Shown in pieces: positions 35,105 through 44,198 of a DNA stretch of 64,000 nt. The DNA is from Paraburkholderia piptadeniae (GTDB taxonomy: Bacteria > Pseudomonadota > Gammaproteobacteria > Burkholderiales > Burkholderiaceae), in the NCBI RefSeq assembly GCF_900007165.1, contig NZ_CYGY02000064.1, positions 1 to 64,000 of the forward strand, written 5' to 3'. Both the position numbers and the translations under genes were made by a program. The first letter of the stretch is position 1. Each line of letters begins with the position of its first letter. The notes under the pieces were generated by a model. That model worked only from the letters and a program-made list of their open reading frames with translations. It did no database searches and had not been told where the DNA came from.

Positions 35105-35416
35105 ATGAACCGATCGATTCGTCTGCTCGCCGCTTCCGCTGTGCTCGTGGTATCCGGTCTGTCCGCCGTCGCGTCCGCATCGGCTGCCGAAGTGGTCATC
35201 GTGGCGCCGGGCGCGCCGCCCGTCGAGCGCTTCGAAGCCGTGCCCGCACCGCGCGCGGGCTATGCATGGGACAAGGGGCACTGGCGTTGGGACCACGGCC
35301 GCTATGCGTGGGTGCCGGGTCACTGGCAGGTCCAGCGCGTCGGGTATCACTGGGTGCCTGGCCACTGGGTCGAGCATGGTCCGAACTGGCGCTGGGTCGA
35401 AGGCCATTGGGCCTGA
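35105..35416 (+). CDS. Secreted YXWGXW-repeat protein
   Basis: 103 residues with a signal peptide ending near SASAAE (about 28). The mature part carries repeated Trp/His/Gly units such as GHWRWDHGRYAWVPGHW and HWVPGHWVEHGPNWRW, the YXWGXW-repeat family found in beta- and gammaproteobacteria. Envelope location is likely; function is unknown. A tiny lipoprotein gene follows 125 bases downstream. Confidence 0.85.
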   Translation: MNRSIRLLAASAVLVVSGLSAVASASAAEVVIVAPGAPPVERFEAVPAPRAGYAWDKGHWRWDHGRYAWVPGHWQVQRVGYHWVPGHWVEHGPNWRWVEGHWA

Positions 35417-35541
35417 CCGGCTGAATGAACGTCCAGCGGATGTCGATGCCGCGCGTTAATTCCATCGCGTGCGCAACATCGATGTCCGTTGCCCGAACGC
35501 GCCCAAGAGCGCGCTTACGCAACCATCAAGGGAGTCATCAC

Positions 35542-35655
35542 ATGAGAAAAAGGACCTTGCTCGCGATCGCCGTGCTGGCGGTCACGTTGGCCGGTTGCGT
35601 CGTCGTACCGGCACGTCCTGTCTACTATCATCCGATGGGCGTCGTTGTGTATTGA
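35542..35655 (+). CDS. Tiny lipoprotein (37 residues)
   Basis: ATG at 35542 with AAGGGAG upstream. The protein is a lipoprotein signal (KRTLLAIAVLAVTLAGC, Cys19) with only about 19 mature residues, VVVPARPVYYHPMGVVVY. A terminator follows directly. It resembles another tiny lipoprotein at 39044 (both begin the mature part C-V/I-V-V-P). Function unknown. Confidence 0.8.
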   Translation: MRKRTLLAIAVLAVTLAGCVVVPARPVYYHPMGVVVY

Positions 35656-35667
35656 CGTTGTGGGAGG

Positions 35668-35706
35668 TCGGGCGCGCGTTCCGCGTGGGACGGCGCCCGA
35701 TTTTTT
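35668..35706 (+). terminator. Terminator after the tiny lipoprotein gene
   Basis: TCGGGCGC and GCGCCCGA pair across a 17-base loop, followed immediately by TTTTTT. Confidence 0.8.
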
Positions 35707-35749
35707 CGCGGGCGTGTTTCTGTTGCCGGCGGTTGCTAGCGGTTGCTGA

Positions 35750-37111
35750 CTACTCGCGCTCACCCTGCGCTTCGGACTCGGAAGGCTCCGCGGGCAGTTC
35801 CGGCGAAGCGGCGGGCGCCGGCAGCGGCGCCATATAGCGCAACGAAAGCGCCTCATACAACGGCGGCGCAAACAGCCTCGCGACGCGGCTCGAAATCAGC
35901 GCAGTCGCCATCAGCGAAATCACGAGCGCATGCCCGTTGATCATCTCCATCACGATCACGAACGACGTAATCGGCGACTGCGTCACCGCCGCGAGATAAC
36001 CGACCATTGCAAGCGCAATCAGCATCGGCAGCGGCATGTCGGTGAACAGCATGTGCAGCACGTTGCCGAAGCCCGCGCCGATCGACAGCGAAGGCGCAAA
36101 AATGCCGCCCGGAATGCCCGGCAGATACGAGCCGACCACCGACGCCAGCTTCAGCAGCGGATAGAACACCGACAGATGCTCGCTGCCGTACAGCAGTCCG
36201 CGCGCTTCCGCGTAGCCGCTGCCGAACGTCGTGCCGCCCGAGATCAGTCCGATCAGCGCAATCACGACGCCGCACAACGCGGCGAACGCGACAGGCCGCT
36301 CGGCGTGCAACTGCCGCAGCGGCGCGGGAATCCAGCGCGCGGTGTTGAGCAGCAGCCAGCCGAACACGCCGCCTGCAATGCCCGTGACGATGCCCGTGAC
36401 GACGACGGCCACCGCGAACAGATCGGGAAAGTGCGTGCCGATGTCGATCGTGCCGAAGTATGTGTAGTTGCCGTTCAGTCCGAGCGCGACGATACCCGCG
36501 ATGATGATCGCCGTGATCAGCACGCCGCTCGCGCGCGCTTCGAAGCTGCGCGTGAGTTCTTCGATGGCGAAGACGATTCCGGCGAGCGGCGTGTTGAACG
36601 CCGCCGACAGACCCGCCGCCGCGCCCGCCAGCACGAGCTGCCGTTCGATCTGCGAGTTCGAGCGCGGGTAGAGCCGGCGCAGGTTGAACATCAGCGCGGC
36701 GCCGACCTGCACAGTCGGCCCTTCGCGTCCGATCGTGAAGCCGCCGAGAATCGCGAGAAACGAAACGGCGATCTTGCCGAGCAGGATCGGGAACGTCAGC
36801 AGCCGCGCGCCGGATGCGCCCGGGTTCGTGTGCAGTGTCGCGATGACCTGTGGGATGCCGCTGCCTTCAGCGCCTGGAAAGAAGCGCCGCGTGAGCCACA
36901 CGGACGCGGCCGCGACGGCGGGCGTCAACGCCAGCGGCAGCCACCAGTGCTGCTTCTGCAGGCCGAGGAAAGCGTTGTAGCCCAGATCGATCAGCCGCGC
37001 ATAAAAGACGGCCGTCAGGCCGACGGCGATCGCGCCCAGCCAGAAGATGCCGTACTGGCGCCAGAGACGCCGTACGCGTCGGCCGATGCTCGAGGACAGC
37101 ATGGGTGACAT
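35750..37111 (-). CDS. ClC-family chloride channel or chloride/proton antiporter
   Basis: 453 residues from the ATG at 37111 (another at 37102). About 12 or more membrane helices. ClC selectivity motifs are visible: GSGIPQV near 87, GREGPTVQVGA near 125 with the gating Glu, and GIPGGIFAPSLSIGAG near 325. The proton-path Glu could not be assigned by eye, so channel versus antiporter is open. A spacer of 284 bases separates it from the divergent waaC. Confidence 0.93.
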   Translation of the reverse strand: MSPMLSSSIGRRVRRLWRQYGIFWLGAIAVGLTAVFYARLIDLGYNAFLGLQKQHWWLPLALTPAVAAASVWLTRRFFPGAEGSGIPQVIATLHTNPGASGARLLTFPILLGKIAVSFLAILGGFTIGREGPTVQVGAALMFNLRRLYPRSNSQIERQLVLAGAAAGLSAAFNTPLAGIVFAIEELTRSFEARASGVLITAIIIAGIVALGLNGNYTYFGTIDIGTHFPDLFAVAVVVTGIVTGIAGGVFGWLLLNTARWIPAPLRQLHAERPVAFAALCGVVIALIGLISGGTTFGSGYAEARGLLYGSEHLSVFYPLLKLASVVGSYLPGIPGGIFAPSLSIGAGFGNVLHMLFTDMPLPMLIALAMVGYLAAVTQSPITSFVIVMEMINGHALVISLMATALISSRVARLFAPPLYEALSLRYMAPLPAPAASPELPAEPSESEAQGERE

Positions 37112-37395
37112 GGGAAGCGGGCGAAGGGCAAAGCGGGAATTATAGCGGCGCGAGCGGCGTCGGCGCCGCGAAGGGCGCGCGGTGGCGCGCGATACGGACA
37201 CGCGAAAAGGCCGCGACGGATGCGAGCCAGCAGGAAGCCTCGCGGGTGCCGGGCGGCCGCCGTCTGTCGAGGCACGTAACGCCCGGTAACGACAGAGCGG
37301 CTACCGCAAGATTTGCCTCTGCGCGCTTTTCAGGCAATTCTTTTGATCTCGGCTAAAATTATCGATTGCGATCGCGCAGGCTCAACGGGCAATCA

Positions 37396-38403
37396 ATGAA
37401 GCGAATTCTCATCGTCAAAGTCACCTCCATGGGCGACGTAATACAGGCGCAACCGATCGTCTCGGACCTCAAGCGCGCGTTTCCTGGCGTAAAGGTGGAC
37501 TGGGCCGTCGACGAATCCTTTGCGGAAATCGCCCGCTGGAATCCGGGCACCGACCGCGTGCTCTGCGCGCCGCTGCGCCGCTTCAAGAAGGCGCGCCGCT
37601 GGGGAGACTTCAAGGCCATCGCGCAGTCCATCGGCGAATTGCGCGCGCACCGCTACGACTTCGCACTCGACATTCACGGCGTCTACAAAAGCGCGATCAT
37701 CGCGTTCCTGTCGCGTTCGCGGCAGCGGCTCGGCTACCGGTCGAAAGACCTGGGCGAGCGCGGCGCCGCGTTCGCCTACACTGGCCGCTTCGCGCCGCCG
37801 CGCGACAGGAACGCCTGGAACGCCATGCGCGAGACGGTGAGCACGGCGCTCGGCTACCCGCTCGAAGGCCCCGCCGATTACAACCTGCGCATTCCCGCAC
37901 CCGCGAAGCCGCTCGTCGACACGGGCGGCCGGCCGCTCGCGATGCTGTTCCACGCTGCATCGAAGGACGACAAGAAGTGGCCGGCCGATCACTGGATCGC
38001 GATCGCGCGTGATCTCGTGCGACGCGGCTTTCACGTCGCCGTGCCGTGGGGATCACCTGCCGAGCGCGAAGAGGGCCTTGCCATCGTCAACGAAGTGGAA
38101 GGTGCGGAACTGCTGCCGCAACTGAGCGTCACCGAAATCGCACAGGTGATCGCGGCGTCGGACTTCGTGATCGGCGTCGACACCGGCTTCGTCCATCTCG
38201 CGCACGCGCTCCAGAAGCGCACGGTGATGATCTTCATCGCGACATCGCGCGAAATCTTCGGCAACAACGTGCCGTTCCGATCGGTGTCGATTGGAGATGG
38301 CAACTCCGTGCCGCCTATCGCCGAGGCGCTCGCAGCTATCGATCACGTGCACACGGACCCACTGACGTTGGACGGACGCGGGAAGTCGGTAGCGGCGGCC
38401 TGA
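37396..38403 (+). CDS. waaC: Lipopolysaccharide heptosyltransferase I
   Basis: 335 residues from the ATG at 37396; the frame is open ten codons upstream, but MKRILIVKVTSMGDVIQAQP is the family start. This GT9 enzyme adds the first heptose to Kdo of the LPS inner core. The N-terminal domain holds the GD catalytic Asp region; the C-terminal domain has HAASKDDKKWPADHW and GVDTGFVHLAHAL, the ADP-heptose-binding segment. TAAAAT at 37354-37359 is a candidate -10. Confidence 0.93.
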   Translation: MKRILIVKVTSMGDVIQAQPIVSDLKRAFPGVKVDWAVDESFAEIARWNPGTDRVLCAPLRRFKKARRWGDFKAIAQSIGELRAHRYDFALDIHGVYKSAIIAFLSRSRQRLGYRSKDLGERGAAFAYTGRFAPPRDRNAWNAMRETVSTALGYPLEGPADYNLRIPAPAKPLVDTGGRPLAMLFHAASKDDKKWPADHWIAIARDLVRRGFHVAVPWGSPAEREEGLAIVNEVEGAELLPQLSVTEIAQVIAASDFVIGVDTGFVHLAHALQKRTVMIFIATSREIFGNNVPFRSVSIGDGNSVPPIAEALAAIDHVHTDPLTLDGRGKSVAAA

Positions 38404-39043
38404 GGCCTGTTCGCGTGGATCAGGGTGGCCCGCAAAAAAGAAAAGAGGCGCACGCGCAGTTCGCCCAATTTCGGACGCCGTCGCGAAACGCCTCTGAAAA
38501 GCCCACGCCTTAAGCGCGGACCGAGAGGAAACCTGCAGAACAAACCGATACAACATCCGTAAAGACAGCGCGGGTACGGACAAGTTCAACCATTTTTCAT
38601 TGATTTTTTCAGCGGCCTTGGGGACCGGTTTTATGCCGGTTTCGCGGCCATTCGTTCGCTGCCGCCGTCCATTTGCCTCGCGCCCGCCTCGCTCTCCGCC
38701 GCTTTCTGGCATTACACGGCTGTTAAAACTGTCGCTTTTCATTTGGCATCGGCGCTGCCTTCGGACCAATTCGCCTGGGCCATTAGCGCGGCCGCCGCAT
38801 GGATCGCGCGTTGGCGTGCCTGCCGAGGCTTTCCCGGCGGTCTTCATGCGCATTGGGTCAGATCGCGACGCACGGATTGCCTGCCGGACGACGGCACGGC
38901 GCGTCGCGAGGCGTTTTCTCCCGTGTAACACAACCCCAGTGGACGCTTACAAATTGCAACGCTCGTCCCGGACGGGTTCGTGTTCAATCGAGGTCATTCG
39001 GGGTTCGCTCGAATAACGACACTGACTCAAAGGGAGAAAAAAC
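38404..39043. other. Intergenic region between waaC and a tiny lipoprotein gene
   Basis: 640 bases without a supported gene; the open frames show no family resemblance or ribosome site. Arms AGAGGCG/CGCCTCT at about 38442-38493, read on the minus strand, end in TTTCTTTTTT, so there may be a minus-strand terminator here. Confidence 0.4.
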
Positions 39044-39163
39044 GTGAAACGCTTGATGTTGGCTCTGGTGACGGGCGCGCTGCTGGCTGCATCGCTCAGT
39101 GGCTGTATCGTGGTGCCGGAAGGCGGCGGCTATCACCATCATCATGACTACTACTACCGCTGA
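39044..39163 (+). CDS. Tiny lipoprotein (39 residues)
   Basis: GTG start at 39044 with AAAGGGAG upstream, TGA at 39161-39163. Signal KRLMLALVTGALLAASLSGC places the lipid-attached Cys at residue 21; the mature part is only 19 residues, IVVPEGGGYHHHHDYYYR-like, rich in His and Tyr. The four adjacent His residues suggest metal contact, but this is inference. It shares size and the C-I/V-V-V-P opening with the lipoprotein at 35542. Confidence 0.8.
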   Translation: MKRLMLALVTGALLAASLSGCIVVPEGGGYHHHHDYYYR

Positions 39164-39191
39164 TCGGGTAACGGACGCTGATGGCCACCGC

Positions 39192-39371
39192 TCAGGCCAT
39201 CAGCATTTCGAAGGCGACGACGGCGGCGATGGCCGCCGCGTTCGCCGCAACCGCTTCGACGACGATGCCTTTCCACGTCGCCGGCTTGAAGCGCAGCGCG
39301 AGCAGCAGCGAGCCGAGCAGCGCGAGTGCGATGATCACGACGACGTCCGCGTTGTGAAGATGTAAGTCCAT
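39192..39371 (-). CDS. Small membrane protein (59 residues)
   Basis: ATG at 39371 with a strong GAGGGAGGC site. Sequence MDLHLHNADVVVIIALALLG ... MLMA has two hydrophobic helices (about 9-27 and 37-58) separated by RFKPATWKG, a helical hairpin with a short positive loop. No family recognised. It converges with the tiny lipoprotein gene (28-base gap). Confidence 0.75.
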   Translation of the reverse strand: MDLHLHNADVVVIIALALLGSLLLALRFKPATWKGIVVEAVAANAAAIAAVVAFEMLMA

Positions 39372-39543
39372 CGATGCCTCCCTCAAACCACCTTGTTGTC
39401 GGTTCGAGTATAGGCATGCCAAAAAGGGCCGCGAAAACGGGGGTTTCCCTGTCCGCGTTCGCCCGGAGTCGGCTTTTCAGCGCCGGTGTCCGCATCGAGG
39501 AGCGGCGGCTTTCGGCTTTGAGATCGTTTGATGATTCAAACGG

Positions 39544-39580
39544 AACGGCCCCGGCGCAGATCGCTTGCGCAGGGGCCGTT
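39544..39580 (-). terminator. Probable terminator after the MHS transporter
   Basis: AACGGCCCC and GGGGCCGTT form a perfect 9-pair stem with a 19-base loop, lying 33 bases past the transporter stop. The T tract is interrupted (CCGTTTG on the minus strand). Confidence 0.5.
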
Positions 39581-39612
39581 TGCTTCGCTGGAACAGACGG
39601 CGGCGCGAAGCG

Positions 39613-40920
39613 TTACATCAACCTTGCATCGCGCGTCTCGCGCATGCACAGCACGCCGAGCAGACTCAGCACGGCGGCAGCCGACACATACAGGCCGACC
39701 CACGACAGACCGCCCTTTGCGGCGAGCATCTGCGCGATGTACGGCGCAACCGACGCGCCCAGAATCCCGCCTAGGTTGTAGGCGACGCCCGCGCCCGTAT
39801 AGCGGACGTTGGTCGGGAACAGTTCAGGCAGCAGCGCGCCCATCGGCGCGAACGTCACGCCCATCAGGAACAGTTCGATGATGAGGAACAGCTGCACGAG
39901 CGCCATCGAGCCGCTGCCGAGCAACGGCGCCATCGCGAAGCCCGACAGGATCGCGGCGATGCAGCCGACGATCAGCACCGGCTTGCGGCCGAAGCGGTCG
40001 CTTGCCCACGCGGAGAGCGGCGTCGCGAGCGCCATGAACACGACGGCGACGCACAGCATGCCGAGGAAGCTCTGACGCGAGAAGTGCAGCGTCGACACGC
40101 CGTACGACAGCGAAAACACCGTCGAGATATAGAACAGCGTGTAGCAGACGACCATCGCGAACGCGCCGAGCAGCACGGGCCACAGATGACGGCCGAGCAG
40201 CGTCGCGACGGGGACGCGCACGCGCTCCTGACGCTCGATCGCGGCCTGGAAAGCGGGCGTCTCGGCGATCTTCAGGCGCACGTACAGGCCGAGCGCGACG
40301 AGCACCGCGCTGACGATGAACGGCACGCGCCAGCCCCAGCTGCGAAACTGCTCGTCCGACAGCGACAGCGCGAGACCGAAGAACAGGCCGTTCGACGCGA
40401 GAAAGCCGATCGACGGTCCGAGCTGCGGGAACATGCCGAACCAGCCGCGCTTGCCCGCGGGCGCGTTCTCGGTGGCGAGCAGCGCCGCGCCGCCCCATTC
40501 GCCGCCGAGTCCGATGCCCTGGCCGAAGCGCAGGACGCACAGCAGGACGGGCGCGAGGCTGCCGATCGAATCGTAGCCGGGCACGAAGCCGATCAGCGTC
40601 GTCGACACGCCCATCACGAGTAGCGAGGCGACGAGCGTCGATTTGCGGCCGATGCGGTCGCCGAAGTGTCCGAACAGAAACGAGCCGATGGGCCGCGCGA
40701 TGAACGCGATGCCGAACGTGACGAATGCCGACAACGCCTGAGCCGTCGCCGAGCCGTGCGGGAAGAACACGGGTCCGATGACGAGCGCGGCGGCCGTTGC
40801 GTACACGTAGAAGTCGTAGAACTCGATCGCGGTGCCGATGAAGCTCGCGAAGATCACGCGCGAAGCGCTGCTCTGGCGGCCCGCGCCGGACTGCGCGCGG
40901 GAGAGGGGCGAGGTGGACAT
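39613..40920 (-). CDS. MFS transporter, metabolite:proton symporter (MHS) family
   Basis: 435 residues from the ATG at 40920; the frame is open about 150 codons upstream without family resemblance. Twelve membrane helices. MHS markers: ASFIGTAIEFYDFYVYATAAAL in TM1, GHFGDRIGRKSTL in loop 2-3, and RFGQGIGLGGEWGGAALLATE near 130. Relatives import shikimate, proline/betaine, citrate or dicarboxylates; the substrate is not predictable here. Confidence 0.9.
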   Translation of the reverse strand: MSTSPLSRAQSGAGRQSSASRVIFASFIGTAIEFYDFYVYATAAALVIGPVFFPHGSATAQALSAFVTFGIAFIARPIGSFLFGHFGDRIGRKSTLVASLLVMGVSTTLIGFVPGYDSIGSLAPVLLCVLRFGQGIGLGGEWGGAALLATENAPAGKRGWFGMFPQLGPSIGFLASNGLFFGLALSLSDEQFRSWGWRVPFIVSAVLVALGLYVRLKIAETPAFQAAIERQERVRVPVATLLGRHLWPVLLGAFAMVVCYTLFYISTVFSLSYGVSTLHFSRQSFLGMLCVAVVFMALATPLSAWASDRFGRKPVLIVGCIAAILSGFAMAPLLGSGSMALVQLFLIIELFLMGVTFAPMGALLPELFPTNVRYTGAGVAYNLGGILGASVAPYIAQMLAAKGGLSWVGLYVSAAAVLSLLGVLCMRETRDARLM

Positions 40921-41409
40921 GCAGGGTCTCCAAATGTCGTGACGCAGCCGCGAGGGGCGGGCGGTGCGTCTTTGTGTGTCTGGTGTGAGCGTAGCGGGTG
41001 CGCGCGCGTGATCGTGCAGACGGCGGTGCAAACAGCGCCACGGACCGCGATGCAAACCGTGGTTCAAGCGGCGAGGTGTGCAAGCGCGATGCAAGCTCGA
41101 TACAGGCGGTGGACTCGCGACGCGAGACGTTGCAACTGCAACGAATCGACAGCTTGCATCATGCTGACGGCTTCGATCGTCGCGAAGAACAACGCGTGGC
41201 GTCGAAGCGAAGCACGATACAAACGGGACGGACGCGCGCGCGGGTGGCGCGGCAACGTGACGGTCGGACTGCGCGAGGCGAGCGGGTAGGCTTGTGGCAC
41301 GCAGCGATTGCCGGCTAACCCGGCGGGTGTTTAAAAAATTATAGCGACGGCGGGCGGCGCGCAGCAAGGCGCGCGTTCGGAGCGCGGCCGGCTGCCGCGC
41401 GCTTTTCTG
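40921..41409. other. Intergenic region upstream of the MHS transporter
   Basis: 489 bases with no supported gene. At about 41020-41100 there are loosely repeated units around GATGCAAAC/GATGCAAGC. An AT-rich patch TTTAAAAAATTATAG lies at 41330-41345 and could hold a promoter. Both flanking genes are on the minus strand. Confidence 0.4.
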
Positions 41410-41916
41410 TTAGTCGAGCGTCTGCGCCTGTGGCGATGCGAACGTACGCAACTGGAATTTGCCGTTGTCGTTGAAGAGCCAGTCTTCGAACAACTCAACC
41501 TGGCCTTTCGTGTTCAGCAGTTTCGCGGGCGGCAGCGGCAACGGCGCCGAGCGTCGCAACGTGGCGAGCGCGGTGCTCTCCGCTTCATCGTCGCCGTTCG
41601 TGCGATACACCGACGATGCCACGATCTGTCCATCGCGATCGACGACGAACGACACGACGACGAGCGAGCGCAGCATCGCCTGCGGATTGCCTCGCAGCAC
41701 ATAAGACGGGTTGCGCTCGACGATGCGTTGCGCGACGGCCGAGCGGTACTGATCGAGCGTCGCGCTGTTGATAGCGGCGGGCGGCACGACGGCCGCCGGT
41801 CGTTGAGGCGGAGTGATCGTGAAGTTGCACGCTGCTGTACCGAACAGCGCAAGAGCGAGTGCCGCCGCTCGCCTGATTGCTGGATTGACGCGGCTGTGAA
41901 GCGAGAGGGTGGGCAT
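41410..41916 (-). CDS. TonB C-terminal-domain lipoprotein (energy-transducer-like)
   Basis: 168 residues from the ATG at 41916; a GTG at 41931 is an alternative with a GAAGAG site. The leader ends in a probable lipobox FGTAAC (Cys30). The rest (about 70-150) resembles a TonB C-terminal domain: LVVVSFVVDRDGQIVASSVYRTNGDDEAE, AlaThrLeuRRSAPLPLPPAKLL. A lipid anchor in place of the usual TonB membrane helix and the absence of ExbB/ExbD argue against a classical energy transducer. No operon partner. Confidence 0.75.
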   Translation of the reverse strand: MPTLSLHSRVNPAIRRAAALALALFGTAACNFTITPPQRPAAVVPPAAINSATLDQYRSAVAQRIVERNPSYVLRGNPQAMLRSLVVVSFVVDRDGQIVASSVYRTNGDDEAESTALATLRRSAPLPLPPAKLLNTKGQVELFEDWLFNDNGKFQLRTFASPQAQTLD

Positions 41917-42195
41917 CGCAATAACTCGCACGCGAGATGTCTCTTCATCGTAGGCGATGCATATTGCGATTCAATGAGCGTTGCTACCGATGTGAGAGGT
42001 AGCGCGCAATGGGTGTGAATTGCCGTGCTCGTCGTCATTCGCTCGCCGCTTGAGCGACATGCGTTGTTTGACGATCGTGTGGTGCGGGCAGGACCGGAAT
42101 TCGAACGAGCAGGTTTTGCATGTCCGCGAGCGAACGTTGCAGCAACCGAGAAGGAGGTGAGAGGCGCGGCGCTCGAAGCGCTGCTCGAGGCGAGA

Positions 42196-42285
42196 TGGCG
42201 GAGGGTGTGGGATTCGAACCCACGAAGGCCGTAAAGCCTTGCCGGTTTTCAAGACCGGTGCATTCAACCGCTCTGCCAACCCTCC
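42196..42285 (-). tRNA. tRNA-Ser(TGA)
   Basis: 90 bases on the minus strand with a long variable arm. Acceptor GGAGGGT pairs with ACCCTCC, anticodon loop CTTGAAA gives anticodon TGA (codon UCA), T arm GTGGGTTCGAATCCCAC; CCA is encoded. It lies 58 bases downstream of hemW. Confidence 0.96.
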
Positions 42286-42342
42286 GAGCCCGAAATTGTA
42301 ACCTGAAACGCTTCGCTCACGGGCAACAAACGATGGAGCCGA

Positions 42343-43557
42343 TCAAGGCTCCTTCAGAAACAGCGCTTGAAGATCGTTGAGGAATGCCTGTCCGAGCGGC
42401 GTCGGCGCGATCTTCTCATGGTCGCGCGAGATCAGGCCGCGACGCTCCGCTTCCTGCAACGCTGGCTCGATCGATGTCATCGGCAGACCCGTGCGCTCGA
42501 TGAACCGATGCACGGGAAAGCCCTCAACTAGCCGCAGCGCGTTCAACATGAATTCGAACGGCAGATCGCGCGCGCCGACTTCATGCTCTTCCTGCACGGC
42601 GTTACCCGAACGCGCTTCTTCGATGAACGTCGCGGGATGCTTGAAGCGCATCTGCCGCAGGATACGGTTCGGAAACGACAGCTTCGTATGCGCGCCCGCG
42701 CCGATGCCGAGATAGTCGCCGAAGCGCCAGTAGTTCAGATTGTGCTTGCTCTGCCGATGCGGTTTCGCATACGCCGACACCTCGTAGCGCTCATAGCCCG
42801 CTTCGCGCGCGCGCTCGTGAATCCAGTCCTGCATGTCGGCGGAAGCGTCGTCGTCGGGAAGCGGCGGCGGAAACTTCGCGAACAGCGTGTTCGGCTCGAG
42901 CGTCAGGTGATACAGCGACAGATGCGGCGGCGCGTACGACAGCGCCGTCTCGATGTCCGCCTGGCATTCGGCCAGCGTCTGCTTCGGCAGCGCGAACATC
43001 AGGTCGAGATTGAAATTGTCGAACGTCTTTGCCGCGACCTCAACGGCATGGCGCGCCTGCGCGGCATCGTGAATGCGGCCGAGCGCCTTCAGATGCGTTT
43101 CGTTGAAACTCTGAATGCCGACCGACAGCCGGTTCACGCCGCTCACGCGAAACTGCGCGAACTTGTCGGCTTCGAACGTGCCGGGGTTCGCTTCGAGCGT
43201 GATCTCAGCGTCGGCATCGAGCGGCAGCAGCGCGCGCACGTCGGACAGCAGCCGATCGAGTCCTTTCGCGGACATGAGACTCGGCGTCCCGCCGCCGATG
43301 AACACGGTATGCACCTGCCGGCCCCACACGAGCGGCAGCGCGCGTTCGAGATCGCTGCGCAGCGCGTCGAGGTAATCGTCCTCGGGAAACGCGCCGCCCT
43401 TCGACTCGTGCGAGTTGAAATCGCAGTACGGGCACTTGCGCACGCACCACGGGAAATGCACGTAGAGCGCGAGCGGCGGCAGCGATGTCAGACGGATGCT
43501 GCCGGGCGACGTGAACGCCTTGATTACGCCCGCCCCCGTCGTCGATGCGTGGCTCAC
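42343..43557 (-). CDS. hemW: Radical SAM haem chaperone HemW
   Basis: 404 residues. It is related to oxygen-independent coproporphyrinogen oxidase HemN but is thought to insert haem into proteins. The SAM-cluster motif is Cys38-x3-Cys42-x2-Cys45 in PWCVRKCPYCDFNSH; HemN itself has an extra Cys after this motif, missing here (PYCDF), which favours HemW. GGGTPS follows near 90. The C-terminal HemN-C domain is present. The start overlaps the rdgB stop by four bases (ATGA), so it is coupled to rdgB. Confidence 0.93.
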   Translation of the reverse strand: MSHASTTGAGVIKAFTSPGSIRLTSLPPLALYVHFPWCVRKCPYCDFNSHESKGGAFPEDDYLDALRSDLERALPLVWGRQVHTVFIGGGTPSLMSAKGLDRLLSDVRALLPLDADAEITLEANPGTFEADKFAQFRVSGVNRLSVGIQSFNETHLKALGRIHDAAQARHAVEVAAKTFDNFNLDLMFALPKQTLAECQADIETALSYAPPHLSLYHLTLEPNTLFAKFPPPLPDDDASADMQDWIHERAREAGYERYEVSAYAKPHRQSKHNLNYWRFGDYLGIGAGAHTKLSFPNRILRQMRFKHPATFIEEARSGNAVQEEHEVGARDLPFEFMLNALRLVEGFPVHRFIERTGLPMTSIEPALQEAERRGLISRDHEKIAPTPLGQAFLNDLQALFLKEP

Positions 43558-44198
43558 GCTTCCTCCTTCAGCCGCGCGAACAGTTGCTGCAACGCGATCG
43601 CGCGATGGCTGCTCGCGTTCTTCACGGCGGGGTCGAGTTCGGCCGCCGTCGCGCTCAGCGCGGGCAGATAGAAGTACGGGTCGTAGCCAAAGCCGTTCGC
43701 GCCGCGCGGCGCGCCCAGCATCTCACCGTGCCAGCGGCCTTCGGCGATCAGCGGCTCGGGGTCGTCCGCGTGACGCACGAGCGCGAGCACGCAGAAGTAG
43801 TACGCGCGACGATCGTCCACGTTCTTCAACTGCTCGACGAGGCGCGCGTTGTTGGCCGCGTCGCTCTTCTCGCCGCCCGCGAGCTGCGCGTAACGCGCCG
43901 AATACACGCCCGGCGCGCCGCGCAGCGCGCGCACGCACAAGCCGGAGTCGTCGGCGATCGCGGGCAGGCCCGTCAGTTTCGACGCGTGACGCGCCTTCGC
44001 GAGCGCGTTTTCGACGAAGGTCGGATGCGGCTCTTCCGCTTCGGTCACGTTCAGCGCGCCTTGCGGAATCAGCTCGATCCCCGCCTTGCCGAAGAGCGCC
44101 GCGAACTCGCGCAGCTTGCCCGCGTTGTTGGACGCGAGGACGATCTTGTGCAGCGCCGGCTGCATCGAAAGCGCCGCGCCGTCGCGACGGTCATTCAT
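43554..44198 (-). CDS. rdgB: XTP/dITP diphosphatase (non-canonical purine NTP pyrophosphatase)
   Basis: 214 residues. It removes ITP, dITP and XTP from nucleotide pools. Motifs: ASNNAGKLREF near 22-32, ADDSGLCVRALRGAPGVYSARYA near 82-104 with the metal-binding Asp pair, and GFGYDPYFYLP near 165-175. It overlaps rph by eight bases and hemW by four. Confidence 0.95.
   Translation of the reverse strand: MNDRRDGAALSMQPALHKIVLASNNAGKLREFAALFGKAGIELIPQGALNVTEAEEPHPTFVENALAKARHASKLTGLPAIADDSGLCVRALRGAPGVYSARYAQLAGGEKSDAANNARLVEQLKNVDDRRAYYFCVLALVRHADDPEPLIAEGRWHGEMLGAPRGANGFGYDPYFYLPALSATAAELDPAVKNASSHRAIALQQLFARLKEEA

Noticed and set aside
38600..39016. 138-codon plus-strand frame after waaC
   Set aside because: Arg/Pro-rich composition and no ribosome site; looks like chance.
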